Of a DNA stretch of 64,000 nt, positions 26,690 through 34,618 are shown in pieces. The stretch is taken from the NCBI GenBank assembly GCA_030066985.1, contig JASJAN010000003.1:1-64000 (forward strand), given 5' to 3'. This DNA is from Desulfobacterales bacterium (GTDB lineage: Bacteria > Desulfobacterota > Desulfobacteria > Desulfobacterales > JAHEIW01). A program made the translations under genes and the position numbers. The number at the start of each line of letters is the position of its first letter. Position 1 is the first letter of the stretch. The notes beneath the pieces are model-generated. The model was not told where the DNA came from. It saw nothing but the letters and a program-made list of their open reading frames with translations, and made no database searches.

Positions 26690-26766
26690 AAACCGAGTGT
26701 GCATGCGAGCTCTCCGCACATCGAAAGATGCTGCGGTGAAGCTCCACACGCTCGGTTTTTCTTTTT
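26690..26766 (+). terminator. Long GNRA-capped hairpin with U-run
   Basis: AAACCGAGTGTG pairs with CACACGCTCGGTTT (one G-T pair), inside it GAGCT with AGCTC, CCGCA with TGCGG, and CATC with GATG closing a GAAA loop; TTTTTCTTTTT follows. Overall a ~70-nt rod with small internal loops. It can serve as a strong intrinsic terminator for the lipoprotein genes, but it is larger than usual and could be a structured small RNA. Confidence 0.75.
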
Positions 26767-26961
26767 CGCACCTACCCATATTGATTCGCGCTTACCGAAC
26801 CAACAAGCCTGCTGTTGGGGCAGCCGTGTGCCACATTACGGTATAAATATCTGTATTAGTTGGATTTTCATATACTTACAGATCCATATTTTGATTGACA
26901 AATAAATTCATTGTGTGGTAGATGGCTCTTTCTGCAAATCACAATAAGGAGGAGGAAACGG

Positions 26962-28056
26962 ATGAGCAAATTCTTTAAATCCCCCTGGCTTGAAGTCAAT
27001 GTGATGGTGCTGGTGCTCATCATATCGTATGTTGCGTTGAGCCTGTTCACTTTTGGTGCGGAGACGCAACCCGGCCAAATGTCCGGCGCAGCCATTTGGG
27101 GATGGATTTTCGGATTCTTTTTACTCAGTTTTGCTATTGCGATGGTGGCCGTGATCGGCGGCATTGGCGGCGGTGTTTTATTTACGCCTTTTATGCTGGC
27201 TTTTACACCTGTGGACAGTCTCATTGTCCGGGCCACTGGTCTGATTGTGGCCATGTTCAGCGGTCTGATCTCCACCGGTCCTTTTATGAAAGGCGGCCTG
27301 GCCAACTTAAAAATCTGTATATTCTGTGCGGCTGCATATGGTGTCGGGGCTTTCGGTGGCGCCCAGGGCGCCATTTACGTAGCCCAGCACCTGGGAGAGA
27401 CCGGCGAAGGCCTCGTGCGCCTGGCCCTGGGTCTCATTCTATGTTCGCTGGCGGTTTATTTTCTGGTCGGCGGTAAGAAAATCGAGTGGCCCGAGGTTAA
27501 AAAAGTGGATGGCTTCACAAAACGACTCAAGCTCTCCCAACCCTACTTCGAGGTATCCCTAAACAAGGTCATTGATTATCCGCTGACCCGGGCCGGTTGG
27601 GTGCTGGGGGCCATTATCGGCGTGGGCCTGCTTTCCGGATTTTTCGGCCTGGGAGCCGGCTGGGCCATCGTACCGGCCCAAAATGTGATCATGGCCGTTC
27701 CCCTCAAGGTGGCGGCTGCCAACAGCGGGGTTCTGCTTGGTATGGGCGATTGTATTGCCGTTTGGCCTTATCTGCTAATGGGCGCCATCATTCCGGTCTT
27801 TGCTGCGCCATGGCTGGTCGGGCAGGTGCTGGGCGGCTTGCTCGGCTCCCTAATTCTGATCCGGGTCAAGGCTGGTTTTGTCAGGTTCCTGCTCATCGGT
27901 TTTATGTTTTTTGCCTGCTTCGGGCTGCTGACCAAGGGTCTCGGCATGCTGGGTGTCATCGGCGCGGTGCCGATATGGCTCAACGGGTTGGTATTTCTGG
28001 TGATATTTGCCGCCGTTACCCGTTCCATTATTAAATTCACACGATCAGAATCCTAA
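26962..28056 (+). CDS. TauE/SafE-family sulfite-type exporter
   Basis: 364 aa from the ATG at 26962 (AAGGAGGAGG upstream). About nine hydrophobic helices; the two family repeats each carry the Gly-rich GGIGGGVLFTPFML and GFFGLGAGWAIVPAQNV motifs. These carriers export sulfite, sulfonate products or other small anions. A central cytoplasmic insert (KKVDGFTKRLKLSQPYFEVS) is present. First of three same-strand genes with a small membrane protein and a UspA protein. Confidence 0.85.
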   Translation: MSKFFKSPWLEVNVMVLVLIISYVALSLFTFGAETQPGQMSGAAIWGWIFGFFLLSFAIAMVAVIGGIGGGVLFTPFMLAFTPVDSLIVRATGLIVAMFSGLISTGPFMKGGLANLKICIFCAAAYGVGAFGGAQGAIYVAQHLGETGEGLVRLALGLILCSLAVYFLVGGKKIEWPEVKKVDGFTKRLKLSQPYFEVSLNKVIDYPLTRAGWVLGAIIGVGLLSGFFGLGAGWAIVPAQNVIMAVPLKVAAANSGVLLGMGDCIAVWPYLLMGAIIPVFAAPWLVGQVLGGLLGSLILIRVKAGFVRFLLIGFMFFACFGLLTKGLGMLGVIGAVPIWLNGLVFLVIFAAVTRSIIKFTRSES

Positions 28057-28069
28057 AGGAGGAGATGAT

Positions 28070-28498
28070 ATGAGTGCTCCAGAAACCCCGACAATGCCGC
28101 GTGCACAAACTGTATATGGTGCCATCGTATACTGGGTGACCATCGTCGCCTGTCTGATCTGCACGGTCGGTCCGGTCATATCCGTGGCAGCGCCGGAAAA
28201 CAATGTTTTAAATCCCTATAAGCTTTTTAACGCCATTTTTCAGGGCAAAGATGCCCAGACCGTATGGCAGGAAGTGGGCGGCGGATTCCCCGGTGGTCAT
28301 TTTTATCTGAAGTATTTCACCTACGGCGATGGCTTCACGCAGTTTGGTCTGGCTTTGGGCTGCAGCGTCGCCTTGTGGGCTCTGGTTGCCGCGGCGTTTG
28401 CATATGTCTCTGACAAGATTTATCTTTATGTATGGCTTTCATTATGGGTAGCCGCTATGGTTGCCCTGTCCATGATTGGGATATTGGCAGCGCACTAA
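28070..28498 (+). CDS. Small membrane protein linked to the TauE exporter
   Basis: 142 aa from the ATG at 28070 (AAAGGAGGAG upstream), 13 bp after the exporter gene. Three hydrophobic helices (about 18-45, 93-112, 118-140) around a soluble loop with GGGFPGGHFYLKYF. Small membrane proteins next to TauE/SafE genes are common (DUF1634 is one such family), but I cannot assign this one with certainty. Probably a partner subunit of the exporter. Confidence 0.7.
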   Translation: MSAPETPTMPRAQTVYGAIVYWVTIVACLICTVGPVISVAAPENNVLNPYKLFNAIFQGKDAQTVWQEVGGGFPGGHFYLKYFTYGDGFTQFGLALGCSVALWALVAAAFAYVSDKIYLYVWLSLWVAAMVALSMIGILAAH

Positions 28499-28567
28499 GC
28501 ATAAGGATGAAATCTAACATCTGGCAACCGTGCTATGAGCGCTGAGCTTATTCGGGAGGATATTATT

Positions 28568-29029
28568 ATGACAGAACTGGTATGTGTATGTCCCTTAACC
28601 CGGGGTGAAAGAATCCTGGTGGCTGTTGACGGGTCCGACTTTAGTATGGCCGCGGTGGAACAGGCCATCAGCCTGGGAGGGATTTGTAACAGTCAAATAT
28701 TTGTCGTCAGTGTTGTCGATCTGTATCCGGAACAAATGGAAGTTGCCCCGACCCTTGTGGAACATATGTCAGAAGAGGTCCGGCAGCATCTTGATGAGGC
28801 CAAAGCAAAGGTCGACAAAGCCAAAATACCATGCGAGACCATCGTTCACATGGGGGGCGCGCCGCACGAATTTATTGTCCAGGAAGCAAAGGATAAAAAT
28901 GTTGATCTGATCCTCATGGGAACCCATGGCCGCACCGGGCTCAAACGGGTCCTAATGGGCAGTGTCGCCCAAAGTGTGATTGCGCACTCGCCCTGCCCCG
29001 TCATGGTGGTTCCGACGACTACAAAATAG
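28568..29029 (+). CDS. Universal stress protein (UspA)
   Basis: 153 aa from the ATG at 28568 (GGGAGGA upstream). Single UspA domain: ILVAVDGSDFSMAAVEQA at the start and the ATP-binding motif GTHGRTGLKRVLMGSVAQSVIAHSPCPVMVV at 115-146 (GxHGRxG...GSVAQSV). Cytoplasmic nucleotide-binding stress protein. It is 69 bp after the small membrane protein gene, so it may be the third gene of the exporter unit. Confidence 0.92.
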   Translation: MTELVCVCPLTRGERILVAVDGSDFSMAAVEQAISLGGICNSQIFVVSVVDLYPEQMEVAPTLVEHMSEEVRQHLDEAKAKVDKAKIPCETIVHMGGAPHEFIVQEAKDKNVDLILMGTHGRTGLKRVLMGSVAQSVIAHSPCPVMVVPTTTK

Positions 29030-29167
29030 CGCCTGGATCTATTTCCCAAGTGTTCATTGATGTGCGCTGGACAAAGTGGACTGCGCCAATCGTCAGTTAG
29101 AGTTGGCCAATCAATGCACCCAAATTTTGATGGTGGGAATTAATCTAGCGCATTAATTGCTAAGGTT

Positions 29168-29311
29168 AAAGCTATATCAAAAATTGTAGATAAGGTTCAA
29201 AGGCAAGGCAAAAATCGATTCAAAAGCGGAGTATACACGTAAGTATGCGAGCATTTTGAATCGATTTTTAACGCAGCCCTTGAGCCTTATATGCATTTTT
29301 GAGATAGCTTT
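29168..29311 (-). repeat. Stop-anchored long hairpin, element 2 (after citrate synthase)
   Basis: 144 bp. Left arm AAAGCTATCTCAAAAATGCA begins on the last base of the citrate synthase TAA stop and pairs almost perfectly over 19 of 20 positions with the far end. Inside are GCTCAAGGGC/GGTTCAAAGGC-type pairing and the inner hairpin ATCGATTCAAAA/TTTTGAATCGAT around GTATAC...GTAT. Same order of boxes as elements 1 and 3, with different arm bases. Confidence 0.9.
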
Positions 29312-30588
29312 TAGCGTTTATCGATGGGGATAAACTTAGTCTGCGTCGGACCGGTGTATATCTGGCGGGGGCGACCCAATTTCCAGTTGGGATCATCCAG
29401 GCTTTCCTTCCACTGCGCAATCCAGCCCGGTAATCGACCAATGGCAAACATAACCGTAAACATGTTGGTCGGGATACCGATGGCCCGCAACACAATACCG
29501 CTGTAAAAATCGACATTCGGGTACAGATTGTGCTCGATGAAATAATCATCTTTTAGCGCCACCTCTTCAAGTTCTTTGGCAATATCCAGCAGCGGATCGG
29601 AAATTTTCAGTTTGGCCAAAAGCGCGTCACACATCTTTTTCATAATCTTGGCCCGTGGGTCGTATGTCTTGTATACCCGGTGCCCGAATCCCATCAGGCG
29701 AAAGGGGTCCTTTTTGTCTTTGGCCCTTTCAATCGCCGTGTCCATATTTTTGTTCTCGGCAATATCACTGAGCATTTCAATAACGGCCTGGTTGGCCCCG
29801 CCATGCAACGGGCCCCACAAAGCGGCAATGCCGGCTGAGATAGCGGCATACAGCGTCACCCGGGCGCTTCCCACCAGCCGCACCGCCGATGTCGAGCAGT
29901 TTTGTTCATGGTCGGCATGCAAAATCCAAAATACGCGCAAAGCATCGACGGCATCGCGATCAAGCTCATAGGGTTTGACCGGTGAATCAAACATCATATT
30001 TAAAAAATTGGCGCAGTAAGCCAAATCCGGTCGAGGATAGACCACTTTATGACCTCTTGAAATTTTATAGGACATGGCCGCCAGCGTTCGAATCTTGGAG
30101 AGCAAGCGGGTCATGGTCATGTTAATCTCTTCTTCCAGGTTCTGTAACTCCGGATAAAAACTTCTCAGGGCATTGACCATCGACGACAGAATTCCCATGG
30201 GATGAGAAGAACGCGGAAAGCTTTCATAGAAGGTGCGCATGTCTTCATGCACCAGCGAGTTGTCGTTGAGCAGGATCGAAAATTGGGTCAGCTCCTCGCG
30301 ATTCGGCAAGCGGCCATTGATCAAAAGATAAGCGGTTTCTTTAAAGGTGGCCTTGGCGGCCAGCTCCTCCACCGGAATACCGCGATATCGCAATATGCCC
30401 TTTTCCCCGTCCATAAAGGTGATGGAACTAGAGCAGCTGCCGGTATTGGCATAACCGGGATCAAGGGTGATCAGGCCAGTGTTGGCCCGCAACTGCGAAA
30501 TATCAATGCCCCTTTCCCCCTCGGAGCCCTCGACAATCGGAAGTTCATATTCATTTTGACCGTAAATCAGTTTAACCGTCTCTGTCAT
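29311..30588 (-). CDS. gltA: Citrate synthase
   Basis: 425 aa from the ATG at 30588, chosen for the AGAGGA site upstream; the frame extends six codons further. Condenses acetyl-CoA and oxaloacetate to citrate. Catalytic histidines in GPLHGGANQAVIEML and GFGHRVYKTYDPRA, the aspartate in YPNVDFYSG, and the family N-terminal small beta domain (LDPGYANTGSCSS) typical of the hexameric proteobacterial type. Monocistronic; its long AT-rich upstream region carries a 15-bp inverted repeat. Confidence 0.95.
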   Translation of the reverse strand: MTETVKLIYGQNEYELPIVEGSEGERGIDISQLRANTGLITLDPGYANTGSCSSSITFMDGEKGILRYRGIPVEELAAKATFKETAYLLINGRLPNREELTQFSILLNDNSLVHEDMRTFYESFPRSSHPMGILSSMVNALRSFYPELQNLEEEINMTMTRLLSKIRTLAAMSYKISRGHKVVYPRPDLAYCANFLNMMFDSPVKPYELDRDAVDALRVFWILHADHEQNCSTSAVRLVGSARVTLYAAISAGIAALWGPLHGGANQAVIEMLSDIAENKNMDTAIERAKDKKDPFRLMGFGHRVYKTYDPRAKIMKKMCDALLAKLKISDPLLDIAKELEEVALKDDYFIEHNLYPNVDFYSGIVLRAIGIPTNMFTVMFAIGRLPGWIAQWKESLDDPNWKLGRPRQIYTGPTQTKFIPIDKR

Positions 30589-30648
30589 CGTTTTGTCCTC
30601 TTTCAATTACCGAGTAACATACAAAAAAGTTTTTACCTGAATCTTGCA

Positions 30649-30769
30649 TGAAAATTAATGAGAAGTTGAGATTGCATTAAATTACAAACAGATAAACAAA
30701 TTATAGAATTTATTAACAAATACCAACAAGGTATAAAGGATGAAAATCATTTTATCTCATTAATTTTCA
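30649..30769. repeat. Perfect 15-bp inverted repeat bounding 121 bp
   Basis: TGAAAATTAATGAGA at 30649-30663 and its exact complement TCTCATTAATTTTCA at 30755-30769, 91 bp apart, upstream of the citrate synthase gene. The interior is AT-rich and non-coding. No flanking direct duplication was seen. Either the ends of a tiny MITE-like element or two inverted regulator sites. Confidence 0.7.
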
Positions 30770-30791
30770 CCCAGAAAACAACGCGGCAAGC

Positions 30792-30882
30792 CGGAGGCTT
30801 CCATCTGCTAAGTTATTAAGGCCGAGGCATCCGCTTGAGGCGGATAACCTCGACCTTAAATGCCTTGCATATGAAAGCCTCC
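30792..30882. repeat. Five-helix hairpin of about 90 bp
   Basis: GGAGGCTT.CAT pairs with ATGAAAGCCTCC, TGC with GCA, ATTAAGG with CCTTAAAT, CGAGG with CCTCG, and ATCCGC with GCGGAT around a short loop. All pairs are nested, giving one rod with small bulges. It lies in the gap between divergent genes, with no U-run on either side. Confidence 0.75.
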
Positions 30883-31004
30883 GACTCGTGCAAAATTCAG
30901 TTTTTATATATACAAATAACGCATTGTTGGCAACCCGACAACCATCAGACCCGGTTCTAACTGTGAAGTTTACTTGCCAAAGGCGATGTGGTAAAGCAGG
31001 AGAA

Positions 31005-31031
31005 AATTCCACTATCTTGAATAGTGGAATT
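31005..31031. repeat. Short perfect hairpin
   Basis: AATTCCACTAT, a 5-base loop, ATAGTGGAATT: perfect 11-bp stem in the long gap upstream of the 263-aa protein gene. Function unknown. Confidence 0.6.
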
Positions 31032-31200
31032 AAAAGGTTACGCGTTCCGGGTTACGAGTTGAAACTTAAGGATGCTTTCTACAGCGCAAAACGCGCAACA
31101 AGTATCCCGAAGCCCGTAACGATAGGCCAAACATTTGCCACAAATATTTGGATTAAGACCTGCCGTTTTATTAATTATTTATATTTGATAGGGGAACCCC

Positions 31201-31992
31201 ATGTCCTTCAAAGAAAATCTGCTGACCAAAATAAAAATCGACCGCCTGGCCGCCAAGGTGATGGCTTCCATTGGACCGGCCGAAAGCGGCCGCAAGGTGG
31301 ACAAAGACGCCATGCGTCAACTGTTGGAAATGAGCCCCTATGAATACCAGAAAGAGCGGGATCTGGATCTGTATGTTGAGCCCATAGATGGGGAGCAAAA
31401 AAAAATATTGGTTCTCGACAACGAGCTGCCCATTTACCGCACGACCATTGAAGATGTGACCATCCGCAAAAGCCCGCTGATCAAAGAAATGGTCAAAATC
31501 CGCAACATCATCAAAATTCTCAAAGACTCGGATGTCAAGCTCAGCCGCAAAGAAGAATCGGTCGAAGCCGTCCAGCAGGAATGCATCGACCAGCTCGATC
31601 TTTCCTTTAATGCATCCGACATAGATGAAATAGCCAAAGATGGTCAGGCTTCGCTGGAAAGAGATTTCCCGGATGGCGTCACTGAGAGCCTGGAGTTGTT
31701 TGCCGAGCTGTTAGACTACATACCCGCGCCCAAAGCATTTCAGCTCAGCCGTCATATCATTTTCGGAACCCTGACACCCAAAGCCGCCGGTGAGATGTTA
31801 TTCGGCCCCATATTGATTTACAACCAGATTCATGGCCAACTCAAGCTTATTGATGAGAAATTCAGCAATTTCGACAAACCCAAGATAGAGCGCATGCAGC
31901 AGATCGCTGCCGGTAAACAAAAGGCTGCGTTTGAAGGACCTGATGTTTTTGAACATTTGAAAAAGCTAGTATTGAAAAAAAATCAATCATAA
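31201..31992 (+). CDS. Unrecognised 263-aa cytoplasmic protein
   Basis: 263 aa, no signal peptide or membrane helix. Charged and largely helical by composition (KIRNIIKILKDSDVKLSRKEESVEAVQQECIDQL; GKQKAAFEGPDVFEHLKKLVLKK at the end, with a middle block FQLSRHIIFGTLTPKAAGEMLFGPILIYNQIHGQL split by turns). Two cysteines only at most. I do not recognise a family or catalytic motif. Codon use resembles the neighbours, so it is native. It stands alone after a 600-bp gap rich in palindromes, with GGGGAAC before the ATG. Confidence 0.65.
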   Translation: MSFKENLLTKIKIDRLAAKVMASIGPAESGRKVDKDAMRQLLEMSPYEYQKERDLDLYVEPIDGEQKKILVLDNELPIYRTTIEDVTIRKSPLIKEMVKIRNIIKILKDSDVKLSRKEESVEAVQQECIDQLDLSFNASDIDEIAKDGQASLERDFPDGVTESLELFAELLDYIPAPKAFQLSRHIIFGTLTPKAAGEMLFGPILIYNQIHGQLKLIDEKFSNFDKPKIERMQQIAAGKQKAAFEGPDVFEHLKKLVLKKNQS

Positions 31993-32183
31993 AAAAATAC
32001 TTGCCGCCCTTTTTTCTAAACAAAACGCTCGTGCATCCGCACGTTAAATCCAACGAAATGCGGGCAAACGCCGTGTTTCTTCTTGACATACCCTACATAT
32101 CAAAGCTATCTATTTTCAACGTATAGCTCGATTTAAAAAATAAATTTAGTTCAGCAGAACACCAATAAAAAGGAGGGTATATT

Positions 32184-33209
32184 ATGAGAAAGATTGGAAT
32201 TCTTTTTATCTGTGGCCTCATTACTGTTTTTCTAATCGCGGGCGTAGCCGCCGCCAAGGAACGGGTGGTGGTGTATACTTCCCTGGAAAATGAAGAGATC
32301 GTCGAATATCTGAAAGTCGCCAAAAAAGAGCTGGCGGATCTGGATATTCAGGCCATCCGACTGTCTACCGGTGAACTGGGCGCGCGCATGCTGGCCGAAA
32401 GAGACAATCCCCAGGCTGACTGCATCTGGGGCTGGGCGGTGACCAATATGTCGGAATTTGTCCCCAAGGGTATGCTGGTCCCATACAAACCCAAAGGCTG
32501 GGATAAGATTCCGGCCAATTTCAAGGACCCCAAAGGTTACTGGACTGCCATTGACCTGTATGCCGCCGCATTGGTCCCGAACACCAAAGTTCTGGAACAA
32601 AAAAACATGCCGATGCCCAAGGGCTGGAATGATCTTTTGAATCCGGTTTACAAAGACGCTCTGATCATGCCCAACCCGGCCAGCTCCGGCACGGGATTTT
32701 TACAGGTCGCCAGCCTGCTGGTGATGATGGACCCGGATTACAAGAACAAACCCGTCGAACAGAACAAAGCATGGGATTTTTTAAAGAAACTGGATAAAAA
32801 CATGGGCCAGTACATCAAGAGCGGCTCCAAACCGGCCAAGCTGACCGCCGCCGGCGAATATGCAGTCGGCGCTTCTTTTGCTTTTGTGTACTCTTCTTTG
32901 AAAAAGAAAGGCTTTCCGGTTGCACTGGTAATGCCGCAGGAAGGCGCCGGATTTGAACTTGAGGCCAACGCGCTGCTCAAGGGCGCTAAAAATGAGGCCG
33001 CCGCCAAGAAATTTTTGGACTGGGCCATCAGCAAACAGGCCATGGAAGAATATGCCAAATTCAAACTGGGCGTCACCTATCCCGGTGTTTCCGGGCCAAA
33101 AGACCTGCCCGCCCTTGAAACGATTAAACTGGCCCCGATGGATTTTCCGTGGCAGTCTGAAAATCGCACCAAAATCCTGGAAGTCTGGCAAAGCCATTTC
33201 CTGAGATAG
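32184..33209 (+). CDS. Periplasmic binding protein, 2-aminoethylphosphonate/Fe3+ type
   Basis: 341 aa. Signal peptide residues 1-24 (VAAA cleavage zone), mature start ERVVVYTSLENEE, then LAERDNPQADCIWGW and MPNPASSGTGFLQVA, the layout of the class 2 binding proteins of ferric-iron and 2-aminoethylphosphonate importers. AAAGGAGG lies upstream of the ATG. First gene of a binding protein-ATPase-fused permease operon. The typical ferric-iron tyrosine pair is not obvious, so an organic ligand is at least as likely. Confidence 0.83.
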   Translation: MRKIGILFICGLITVFLIAGVAAAKERVVVYTSLENEEIVEYLKVAKKELADLDIQAIRLSTGELGARMLAERDNPQADCIWGWAVTNMSEFVPKGMLVPYKPKGWDKIPANFKDPKGYWTAIDLYAAALVPNTKVLEQKNMPMPKGWNDLLNPVYKDALIMPNPASSGTGFLQVASLLVMMDPDYKNKPVEQNKAWDFLKKLDKNMGQYIKSGSKPAKLTAAGEYAVGASFAFVYSSLKKKGFPVALVMPQEGAGFELEANALLKGAKNEAAAKKFLDWAISKQAMEEYAKFKLGVTYPGVSGPKDLPALETIKLAPMDFPWQSENRTKILEVWQSHFLR

Positions 33210-33233
33210 ACCTGTCTTTCATGATGCATTTAG

Positions 33234-33280
33234 AAACTTCATAAATCCTCCTCCGGGAGGATTTATGAAGTTTTGTCTTT
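33234..33280 (+). terminator. Perfect 18-bp hairpin between binding-protein and ATPase genes
   Basis: AAACTTCATAAATCCTCC (33234-33251), loop TCCG, then the exact complement (33256-33273) and TTGTCTTT. Lies between the binding-protein gene and the ATPase gene of one operon, so it probably works as a partial terminator or mRNA-stabilising structure favouring the binding protein. Confidence 0.85.
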
Positions 33281-33294
33281 AATCGGATCTACTT

Positions 33295-34392
33295 ATGGAA
33301 ACCACCTCTAAAGAGCTTGTTTTAAAAAATATCAACAAAAATTTCGGCGAGCTGGTGGCGGTCAAGGATGTTGATCTGGTGATCGAACCCGGTGAGTTTG
33401 TTTGCTTTTTGGGACCCAGCGGATGCGGCAAAACCACACTGTTAAGAATCATCACCGGATTCGAGCAGCAGACCAGCGGGGACGTCATTTATGACGGCAA
33501 AATTATCAATGATGTTATTCCGCAGAAACGGGATTTTGGGATCGTTTTCCAGTCTTATGCTCTGTTTCCCAACATGACGGTGCATCAGAATGTCGCCTTT
33601 GGCTTAAAAATGCGTAAAATGCCCAACCGACTGATCGATGAACGTGTCAGTGAAATCCTCCAGCTGGTGGGACTGGCTGACTGGGAAAGCCATTACCCCT
33701 CCCAGCTCAGCGGTGGCCAGCAGCAACGGGTGGCATTGGGCCGGGCGCTGGCAATCAAGCCGAAAGTCCTTTTACTCGATGAACCCTTGAGCGCTTTGGA
33801 TGCCAAGATCCGTATCCGTCTTCGCACGGTTATCAAAAAGCTGCAGGAAGAGCTCGGTATTACCATGATCTATGTCACCCATGACCAGGAAGAAGCCCTG
33901 GCGATGGCGGATCGAGTTGCAATCATGCGGGATGGTGAGATCAGACAGATCGGCTCGCCGTGGGAAATTTACAAAAAGCCAAAAACCAGCTTTATTGCTG
34001 AATTTGTGGGCACCTCCAACTTTATCACCGGCAAGAAAATAAACGGCAAAGTCCAGTTTGGCCGGCTGGAACTAGCGATCGCAAACCTCGCTGATTCCGA
34101 AAAAGGGACGGTATATCTGGCCATTCGGCCCGAAAACATTGAGCTGGTGGATGAAAGCTCGCTCGCCGAAAACTATCTACCTTCCAATATTGTTGAAGTT
34201 GAAGCCGAGGTTATAAATTTTTTAGGCGCCATTGTCAGAGTGACGTTTATCCTGGAAGAAGAAGAAATGCTGGTGGATATTTCCGAAAAAGAATTTGAGC
34301 GTCTGGGCTTAAAACGCAAGGATAAATTTAAACTTTATTTTCCGCCGGAGGCGTTTCATCAGTATGAGGAGTTGTTCAGAAAACTCATTTAG
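33295..34392 (+). CDS. ABC importer ATPase, 2-aminoethylphosphonate/Fe3+ type
   Basis: 365 aa. Walker A GPSGCGKTT at 40-48, Q-loop in FGIVFQSYALFPN, signature LSGGQ at 138-142, Walker B LLLDE at 159-163, His switch in YVTHDQEEA, then a C-terminal TOBE-like domain (VYLAIRPENIEL onward). Wording resembles PhnT2-like and FbpC-like ATPases. Powers the fused permease encoded downstream; a stop-anchored hairpin element lies between them. Confidence 0.9.
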   Translation: METTSKELVLKNINKNFGELVAVKDVDLVIEPGEFVCFLGPSGCGKTTLLRIITGFEQQTSGDVIYDGKIINDVIPQKRDFGIVFQSYALFPNMTVHQNVAFGLKMRKMPNRLIDERVSEILQLVGLADWESHYPSQLSGGQQQRVALGRALAIKPKVLLLDEPLSALDAKIRIRLRTVIKKLQEELGITMIYVTHDQEEALAMADRVAIMRDGEIRQIGSPWEIYKKPKTSFIAEFVGTSNFITGKKINGKVQFGRLELAIANLADSEKGTVYLAIRPENIELVDESSLAENYLPSNIVEVEAEVINFLGAIVRVTFILEEEEMLVDISEKEFERLGLKRKDKFKLYFPPEAFHQYEELFRKLI

Positions 34393-34536
34393 AAGTTGGC
34401 TTAAAAATGCATCTAACGCCCAAGGGCTTTGTTAAAAACCGATTCGAAATACTCAAATACTACCGTGTATGCTCCGTTTTCGAATCGGTTTTGCGCCGCG
34501 CCCTTGGACGTGATCTACTATTTTTAAGCCAACTTC
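34392..34536 (+). repeat. Stop-anchored long hairpin, element 3 (after ABC ATPase)
   Basis: 145 bp. Left arm GAAGTTGGCTTAAAAAT starts on the G of the ATPase TAG stop and pairs perfectly over 17 bp with ATTTTTAAGCCAACTTC at the far end. Inside: GCATCTAACGCCCAAGGGC pairing with GCCCTTGGACGTGATC, and ACCGATTCGAAA with TTTTCGAATCGGT around ATAC...GTAT. Lies inside an operon, before the permease gene. Most regular copy of the family. Confidence 0.92.
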
Positions 34537-34618
34537 AATAAATTCAAAGCCTTTAGTTTATCAGGTTAGAGCAATTTTAAGGAATCTTCAGATTCGCAAA
34601 TAATTTAAGATTTGCATA

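Noticed and set aside
26690-26766. Group II intron domain V
   Set aside because: GAAA loop and GAGC-like start are suggestive, but the catalytic triad and two-base bulge are missing, there is no intron-encoded protein, and a U-run follows the hairpin.
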